Assembly: GCA_037893245.1 (NCBI GenBank)
Contig: JBAIAA010000778.1
Span: forward strand, 186,001-250,000
Direction: 5' to 3'
Source of the DNA: Crossaster papposus
Lineage: Eukaryota; Echinodermata; Asteroidea; Velatida; Solasteridae
DNA length: 64,000 bases
Shown: positions 56,101-64,000 of the stretch, piece after piece
Layout of the letters: every line of letters begins with the position of its first letter
Numbering within the stretch: the stretch's first letter is position 1
Notes under the pieces: generated by a model
The model's database searches: none
What the model was told of the DNA's origin: nothing
What the model saw: the letters and a program-made list of their open reading frames with translations, nothing else
Program-made: the position numbers and the translations under genes

Positions 56101-59100
56101 ATATGTAAAGGGAAAGAAGTGTGCATAAGAAATATGTAAAGGGAAAGAAGTGTGCATAAGAAATATGTAAAGGGAAAGAAGTGTGCATAAGAAATATGTA
56201 AAGGGAAAGAAGTGTGCATAAGAAATATGTAAAGGGAAAGAAGTGTGCATAAGAAATATGTAAAGGGAAAGAAGTGTGCATAAGAAATATGTAAAGGGAA
56301 AGAAGTGTGCATAAGAAATATGTAAAGGGAAAGAAGTGTGCATAAGAAATATGTAAAGGGAAAGAAGTGTGCATAAGAAATATGTAAAGGGAAAGAAGTG
56401 TGCATAAGAAATATGTAAAGGGAAAGAAGTGTGCATAAGAAATATGTAAAGGGAAAGAAGTGTGCATAAGAAATATGTAAAGGGAAAGAAGTGTGCATAA
56501 GAAATATGTAAAGGGAAAGAAGTGTGCATAAGAAATATGTAAAGGGAAAGAAGTGTGCATAAGAAATATGTAAAGGGAAAGAAGTGTGCATAAGAAATAT
56601 GTAAAGGGAAAGAAGTGTGCATAAGAAATATGTAAAGGGAAAGAAGTGTGCATAAGAAATATGTAAAGGGAAAGAAGTGTGCATAAGAAATATGTAAAGG
56701 GAAAGAAGTGTGCATAAGAAATATGTAAAGGGAAAGAAGTGTGCATAAGAAATATGTAAAGGGAAAGAAGTGTGCATAAGAAATATGTAAAGGGAAAGAA
56801 GTGTGCATAAGAAATATGTAAAGGGAAAGAAGTGTGCATAAGAAATATGTAAAGGGAAAGAAGTGTGCATAAGAAATATGTAAAGGGAAAGAAGTGTGCA
56901 TAAGAAATATGTAAAGGGAAAGAAGTGTGCATAAGAAATATGTAAAGGGAAAGAAGTGTGCATAAGAAATATGTAAAGGGAAAGAAGTGTGCATAAGAAA
57001 TATGTAAAGGGAAAGAAGTGTGCATAAGAAATATGTAAAGGGAAAGAAGTGTGCATAAGAAATATGTAAAGGGAAAGAAGTGTGCATAAGAAATATGTAA
57101 AGGGAAAGAAGTGTGCATAAGAAATATGTAAAGGGAAAGAAGTGTGCATAAGAAATATGTAAAGGGAAAGAAGTGTGCATAAGAAATATGTAAAGGGAAA
57201 GAAGTGTGCATAAGAAATATGTAAAGGGAAAGAAGTGTGCATAAGAAATATGTAAAGGGAAAGAAGTGTGCATAAGAAATATGTAAAGGGAAAGAAGTGT
57301 GCATAAGAAATATGTAAAGGGAAAGAAGTGTGCATAAGAAATATGTAAAGGGAAAGAAGTGTGCATAAGAAATATGTAAAGGGAAAGAAGTGTGCATAAG
57401 AAATATGTAAAGGGAAAGAAGTGTGCATAAGAAATATGTAAAGGGAAAGAAGTGTGCATAAGAAATATGTAAAGGGAAAGAAGTGTGCATAAGAAATATG
57501 TAAAGGGAAAGAAGTGTGCATAAGAAATATGTAAAGGGAAAGAAGTGTGCATAAGAAATATGTAAAGGGAAAGAAGTGTGCATAAGAAATATGTAAAGGG
57601 AAAGAAGTGTGCATAAGAAATATGTAAAGGGAAAGAAGTGTGCATAAGAAATATGATGATGGGAAAGCCTCGAGTAAATATGTAAAGGGAAAGAAGTGTG
57701 CATAAGAAATATGTAAAGGGAAAGAAGTGTGCATAAGAAATATGTAAAGGGAAAGAAGTGTGCATAAGAAATATGTAAAGGGAAAGAAGTGTGCATAAGA
57801 AATATGTAAAGGGAAAGAAGTGTGCATAAGAAATATGTAAAGGGAAAGAAGTGTGCATAAGAAATATGTAAAGGGAAAGAAGTGTGCATAAGAAATATGT
57901 AAAGGGAAAGAAGTGTGCATAAGAAATATGTAAAGGGAAAGAAGTGTGCATAAGAAATATGTAAAGGGAAAGAAGTGTGCATAAGAAATATGTAAAGGGA
58001 AAGAAGTGTGCATAAGAAATATGTAAAGGGAAAGAAGTGTGCATAAGAAATATGTAAAGGGAAAGAAGTGTGCATAAGAAATATGTAAAGGGAAAGAAGT
58101 GTGCATAAGAAATATGTAAAGGGAAAGAAGTGTGCATAAGAAATATGTAAAGGGAAAGAAGTGTGCATAAGAAATATGTAAAGGGAAAGAAGTGTGCATA
58201 AGAAATATGTAAAGGGAAAGAAGTGTGCATAAGAAATAAAGATGAATGAGGAAAGAAGTGTGCATAAGAAATATGTAAAGGGAAAGAAGTGTGCATAAGA
58301 AATATGTAAAGGGAAAGAAGTGTGCATAAGAAATATGTAAAGGGAAAGAAGTGTGCATAAGAAATATGTAAAGGGAAAGAAGTGTGCATAAGAAATATGT
58401 AAAGGGAAAGAAGTGTGCATAAGAAATATGTAAAGGGAAAGAAGTGTGCATAAGAAATATGTAAAGGGAAAGAAGTGTGCATAAGAAATATGTAAAGGGA
58501 AAGAAGTGTGCATAAGAAATATGTAAAGGGAAAGAAGTGTGCATAAGAAATATGTAAAGGGAAAGAAGTGTGCATAAGAAATATGTAAAGGGAAAGAAGT
58601 GTGCATAAGAAATATGTAAAGGGAAAGAAGTGTGCATAAGAAATATGTAAAGGGAAAGAAGTGTGCATAAGAAATATGTAAAGGGAAAGAAGTGTGCATA
58701 AGAAATATGTAAAGGGAAAGAAGTGTGCATAAGAAATATGTAAAGGGAAAGAAGTGTGCATAAGAAATATGTAAAGGGAAAGAAGTGTGCATAAGAAATA
58801 TGTAAAGGGAAAGAAGTGTGCATAAGAAATATGTAAAGGGAAAGAAGTGTGCATAAGAAATATGTAAAGGGAAAGAAGTGTGCATAAGAAATATGTAAAG
58901 GGAAAGAAGTGTGCATAAGAAATATGTAAAGGGAAAGAAGTGTGCATAAGAAATATGTAAAGGGAAAGAAGTGTGCATAAGAAATATGTAAAGGGAAAGA
59001 AGTGTGCATAAGAAATATGTAAAGGGAAAGAAGTGTGCATAAGAAATATGTAAAGGGAAAGAAGTGTGCATAAGAAATATGTAAAGGGAAAGAAGTGTGC

Positions 59101-61861
59101 ATAAGAAATATGTAAAGGGAAAGAAGTGTGCATAAGAAATATGTAAAGGGAAAGAAGTGTGCATAAGAAATATGTAAAGGGAAAGAAGTGTGCATAAGAA
59201 ATATGTAAAGGGAAAGAAGTGTGCATAAGAAATATGTAAAGGGAAAGAAGTGTGCATAAGAAATATGTAAAGGGAAAGAAGTGTGCATAAGAAATATGTA
59301 AAGGGAAAGAAGTGTGCATAAGAAATATGTAAAGGGAAAGAAGTGTGCATAAGAAATATGTAAAGGGAAAGAAGTGTGCATAAGAAATATGTAAAGGGAA
59401 AGAAGTGTGCATAAGAAATATGTAAAGGGAAAGAAGTGTGCATAAGAAATATGTAAAGGGAAAGAAGTGTGCATAAGAAATATGTAAAGGGAAAGAAGTG
59501 TGCATAAGAAATATGTAAAGGGAAAGAAGTGTGCATAAGAAATATGTAAAGGGAAAGAAGTGTGCATAAGAAATATGTAAAGGGAAAGAAGTGTGCATAA
59601 GAAATATGTAAAGGGAAAGAAGTGTGCATAAGAAATATGTAAAGGGAAAGAAGTGTGCATAAGAAATATGTAAAGGGAAAGAAGTGTGCATAAGAAATAT
59701 GTAAAGGGAAAGAAGTGTGCATAAGAAATATGTAAAGGGAAAGAAGTGTGCATAAGAAATATGTAAAGGGAAAGAAGTGTGCATAAGAAATATGTAAAGG
59801 GAAAGAAGTGTGCATAAGAAATATGTAAAGGGAAAGAAGTGTGCATAAGAAATATGTAAAGGGAAAGAAGTGTGCATAAGAAATATGTAAAGGGAAAGAA
59901 GTGTGCATAAGAAATATGTAAAGGGAAAGAAGTGTGCATAAGAAATATGTAAAGGGAAAGAAGTGTGCATAAGAAATATGTAAAGGGAAAGAAGTGTGCA
60001 TAAGAAATATGTAAAGGGAAAGAAGTGTGCATAAGAAATATGTAAAGGGAAAGAAGTGTGCATAAGAAATATGTAAAGGGAAAGAAGTGTGCATAAGAAA
60101 TATGTAAAGGGAAAGAAGTGTGCATAAGAAATATGTAAAGGGAAAGAAGTGTGCATAAGAAATATGTAAAGGGAAAGAAGTGTGCATAAGAAATATGTAA
60201 AGGGAAAGAAGTGTGCATAAGAAATATGTAAAGGGAAAGAAGTGTGCATAAGAAATATGTAAAGGGAAAGAAGTGTGCATAAGAAATATGTAAAGGGAAA
60301 GAAGTGTGCATAAGAAATATGTAAAGGGAAAGAAGTGTGCATAAGAAATATGTAAAGGGAAAGAAGTGTGCATAAGAAATATGTAAAGGGAAAGAAGTGT
60401 GCATAAGAAATATGTAAAGGGAAAGAAGTGTGCATAAGAAATATGTAAAGGGAAAGAAGTGTGCATAAGAAATATGTAAAGGGAAAGAAGTGTGCATAAG
60501 AAATATGTAAAGGGAAAGCGAGTATAAGAAATATGTAAAGGGAAAGAAGTGTGCATAAGAAATATGTAAAGGGAAAGAAGTGTGCATAAGAAATATGTAA
60601 AGGGAAAGAAGTGTGCATAAGAAATATGTAAAGGGAAAGAAGTGTGCATAAGAAATATGTAAAGGGAAAGAAGTGTGCATAAGAAATATGTAAAGGGAAA
60701 GAAGTGTGCATAAGAAATATGTAAAGGGAAAGAAGTGTGCATAAGAAATATGTAAAGGGAAAGAAGTGTGCATAAGAAATATGTAAAGGGAAAGAAGTGT
60801 GCATAAGAAATATGTAAAGGGAAAGAAGTGTGCATAAGAAATATGTAAAGGGAAAGAAGTGTGCATAAGAAATATGTAAAGGGAAAGAAGTGTGCATAAG
60901 AAATATGTAAAGGGAAAGAAGTGTGCATAAGAAATATGTAAAGGGAAAGAAGTGTGCATAAGAAATATGTAAAGGGAAAGAAGTGTGCATAAGAAATATG
61001 TAAAGGGAAAGAAGTGTGCATAAGAAATATGTAAAGGGAAAGAAGTGTGCATAAGAAATATGTAAAGGGAAAGAAGTGTGCATAAGAAATATGTAAAGGG
61101 AAAGAAGTGTGCATAAGAAATATGTAAAGGGAAAGAAGTGTGCATAAGAAATATGTAAAGGGAAAGAAGTGTGCATAAGAAATATGTAAAGGGAAAGAAG
61201 TGTGCATAAGAAATATGTAAAGGGAAAGAAGTGTGCATAAGAAATATGTAAATGGAAAGAAGTGTGCATAAGAAATATGTAAAGGGAAAGAAGTATGCAT
61301 AAGAAATATGTAAAGGGAAAGAAGTGTGCATAAGAAATATGTAAAGGGAAAGAAGTGTGCATAAGAAATATGTAAAGGGAAAGAAGTGTGCATAAGAAAT
61401 ATGTAAAGGGAAAGAAGTGTGCATAAGAAATATGTAAAGGGAAAGAAGTGTGCATAAGAAATATGTAAAGGGAAAGAAGTGTGCATAAGAAATATGTAAA
61501 GGGAAAGAAGTGTGCATAAGAAATATGTAAAGGGAAAGAAGTGTGCATAAGAAATATGTAAAGGGAAAGAAGTGTGCATAGGAAATATGTAAAGGGAAAG
61601 AAGTGTGCATAAGAAATATGTAAAGGGAAAGAAGTGTGCATAAGAAATATGTAAAGGGAAAGAAGTGTGCATAAGAAATATGTAAAGGGAAAGAAGTGTG
61701 CATAAGAAATATGTAAAGGGAAAGAAGTGTGCATAAGAAATATGTAAAGGGAAAGAAGTGTGCATAAGAAATATGTAAAGGGAAAGAAGTGTGCATAAGA
61801 AATATGTAAAGGGAAAGAAGTGTGCATAAGAAATATGTAAAGGGAAAGAAGTGTGCATAAG

Positions 61862-61901
61862 AAATAAACACATGATGTCGGGACAAGCCCTCGAGTTAAA
61901 T
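61862..61901 (+). repeat. 67-bp variant unit, intact
   Basis: AAACACATGATGTCGGGACA, then AGCCCTCGAGTTAAATATG. The TCGGGAC spelling is shared with the copy at 63486. Confidence 0.85.
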
Positions 61902-63138
61902 ATGTAAAGGGAAAGAAGTGTGCATAAGAAATATGTAAAGGGAAAGAAGTGTGCATAAGAAATATGTAAAGGGAAAGAAGTGTGCATAAGAAATATGTAA
62001 AGGGAAAGAAGTGTGCATAAGAAATATGTAAAGGGAAAGAAGTGTGCATAAGAAATATGTAAAGGGAAAGAAGTGTGCATAAGAAATATGTAAAGGGAAA
62101 GAAGTGTGAATAAGAAATATGTAAAGGGAAAGAAGTGTGCATAAGAAATATGTAAAGGGAAAGAAGTGTGCATAAGAAATATGTAAAGGGAAAGAAGTGT
62201 GCATAAGAAATATGTAAAGGGAAAGAAGTGTGCATAAGAAATATGTAAAGGGAAAGAAGTGTGCATAAGAAATATGTAAAGGGAAAGAAGTGTGCATAAG
62301 AAATATGTAAAGGGAAAGAAGTGTGCATAAGAAATATGTAAAGGGAAAGAAGTGTGCATAAGAAATATGTAAAGGGAAAGAAGTGTGCATAAGAAATATG
62401 TAAAGGGAAAGAAGTGTGCATAAGAAATATGTAAAGGGAAAGAAGTGTGCATAAGAAATATGTAAAGGGAAAGAAGTGTGCATAAGAAATATGTAAAGGG
62501 AAAGAAGTGTGCATAAGAAATATGTAAAGGGAAAGAAGTGTGCATAAGAAATATGTAAAGGGAAAGAAGTGTGCATAAGAAATATGTAAAGGGAAAGAAG
62601 TGTGCATAAGAAATATGTAAAGGGAAAGAAATGTGCATAAGAAATATGTAAAGGGAAAGAAGTGTGCATAAGAAATATGTAAAGGGAAAGAAGTGTGCAT
62701 AAGAAATATGTAAAGGGAAAGAAGTGTGCATAAGAAATATGTAAAGGGAAAGAAGTGTGCATAAGAAATATGTAAAGGGAAAGAAGTGTGCATAAGGAAT
62801 ATGTAAAGGGAAAGAAGTGTGCATAAGAAATATGTAAAGGGAAAGAAGTGTGCATAAGAAATATGTAAAGGGAAAGAAGTGTGCATAAGAAATATGTAAA
62901 GGGAAAGAAGTGTGCATAAGAAATATGTAAAGGGAAAGAAGTGTGCATAAGAAATATGTAAAGGGAAAGAAGTGTGCATAAGAAATACGTAAAGGGAAAG
63001 AAGTGTGCATAAGAAATATGTAAAGGGAAAGAAGTGTGCATAAGAAATATGTAAAGGGAAAGAAGTGTGCATAAGAAATATGTAAAGGGAAAGAAGTGTG
63101 CATAAGAAATATGTAAATGGAAAGAAGTGTGCATAAGA

Positions 63139-63525
63139 AATAAACACATGATGTGGGAACAAGCCCTCGAGTTAAATATGTAAAGGGAAAGAAGTGTGCA
63201 TAAGAAATATGTAAAGGGAAAGAAGTGTGCATAAGAAATATGTAAAGGGAAAGAAGTGTGCATAAGAAATATGTAAAGGGAAAGAAGTGTGCATAAGAAA
63301 TATGTAAAGGGAAAGAAGTGTGCATAAGAAATATGTAAAGGGAAAGAAGTGTGCATAAGAAATATGTAAAGGGAAAGAAGTGTGCATAAGAAATATGTAA
63401 AGGGAAGGAAGTGTGCATAAGAAATATGTAAAGGGAAAGAAGTGTGCATAAGAAATATGTAAAGGGAAAGAAGTGTGCATAAGAAATAAACACATGATGT
63501 CGGGACAAGCCCTCGAGTTAAATAT
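63139..63525 (+). repeat. Two intact 67-bp variant units near the right edge
   Basis: Copies at 63139-63177 (GATGTGGGAACAAGCC) and 63486-63525 (GATGTCGGGACAAGCC), separated by 31-bp units. Unlike the left-hand sites they are not adjacent. Confidence 0.85.
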
Positions 63526-64000
63526 GTAAAGGGAAAGAAGTGTGCATAAGAAATATGTAAAGGGAAAGAAGTGTGCATAAGAAATATGTAAAGGGAAAGA
63601 AGTGTGCATAAGAAATATGTAAAGGGAAAGAAGTGTGCATAAGAAATATGTAAAGGGAAAGAAGTGTGCATAAGAAATATGTAAAGGGAAAGAAGTGTGC
63701 ATAAGAAATATGTAAAGGGAAAGAAGTGTGCATAAGAAATATGTAAAGGGAAAGAAGTGTGCATAAGAAATATGTAAAGGGAAAGAAGTGTGCATAAGAA
63801 ATATGTAAAGGGGAAGAAGTGTGCATAAGAAATATGTAAAGGGAAAGAAGTGTGCATAAGAAATATGTAAAGGGAAAGAAGTGTGCATAAGAAATATGTA
63901 AAGGGAAAGAAGTGTGCATAAGAAATATGTAAAGGGAAAGAAGTGTGCATAAGAAATATGTAAAGGGAAAGCAGTGTGCATAAGAAATATGTAAAGGGAA

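Larger units (their letters stand above)
29396..64000 (+). repeat. 31-bp satellite array, right block
   Basis: Over 1,100 copies of the same 31-bp unit in the same orientation, running off the right edge. Zones differ. 29400-30060 has point variants. 30210-42030 is almost perfectly uniform, with only single disturbances near 36071 and 40187. 42030-47310 is rich in 1- to few-base deletions and broken units. 47310-61240 is mostly uniform again. 61240-64000 has point variants and intact 67-bp units. No gene; the reverse-strand frames thousands of codons long are satellite artefacts. Confidence 0.98.

Noticed and set aside
29335..63981. Reverse-strand open frames up to 5,867 codons over the right satellite
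   Set aside because: Same artefact: 31 is not a multiple of three and the unit has no reverse-strand stop in any phase.

Overview
The window looks like one stretch of a eukaryotic, probably animal, nuclear genome. Two multi-exon genes with ordinary GT...AG spliceosomal introns are readable, introns and intergenic DNA are AT-rich and full of small palindromic repeats, and two thirds of the window is satellite DNA. Frequent TACATGTA words and a TTAA-type MITE-like repeat suggest a marine invertebrate, perhaps an echinoderm; that assignment is weak.

Layout: 1-7257 is a tandem array of a 31-bp satellite. 7258-29395 is a single 22,138-bp insertion. 29396-64000 is the same satellite again, in the same orientation. 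Occasional 67-bp variant units (31 bp plus 36 extra bases carrying a CTCGAG site) interrupt the array. The very long reverse-strand open frames over the satellite are an effect of a stop-free 31-mer and are not genes.

The insertion has the anatomy of a large, cargo-carrying DNA transposon. It has 34-bp perfect terminal inverted repeats (7258-7291 and 29362-29395) and a 4-bp target duplication, AAAG (7254-7257 and 29396-29399). Removing the insertion plus one AAAG restores a perfect 31-bp satellite unit. Inside the termini, a 51-bp subterminal tandem repeat occurs in opposite orientations: about 13 units on the left (7805-8474) and about 70 on the right (25155-28767).

Between the arrays are two divergently transcribed genes separated by about 1 kb. 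Leftward (17146 to 8738, 11 exons, about 744 codons) is a fusion of a ParB-like domain with a beta-class (N4-cytosine/N6-adenine) DNA methyltransferase. This copy has one in-frame stop and no recognisable DPPY-type motif. Rightward (18118 to 24117, 9 exons, about 690 codons) is a protein with a D...DN RNase-H-like signature, a Cys region and a C-terminal chromo-like domain, most simply the element's transposase. It has a frame problem at the exon 5/6 junction, and I cannot find a third catalytic motif.

The inferred system is a giant animal DNA transposon that carries its own bacterial-type DNA methyltransferase and inverted subterminal repeat arrays, inserted in a satellite. The copy shown is probably defective, or partly mis-assembled.
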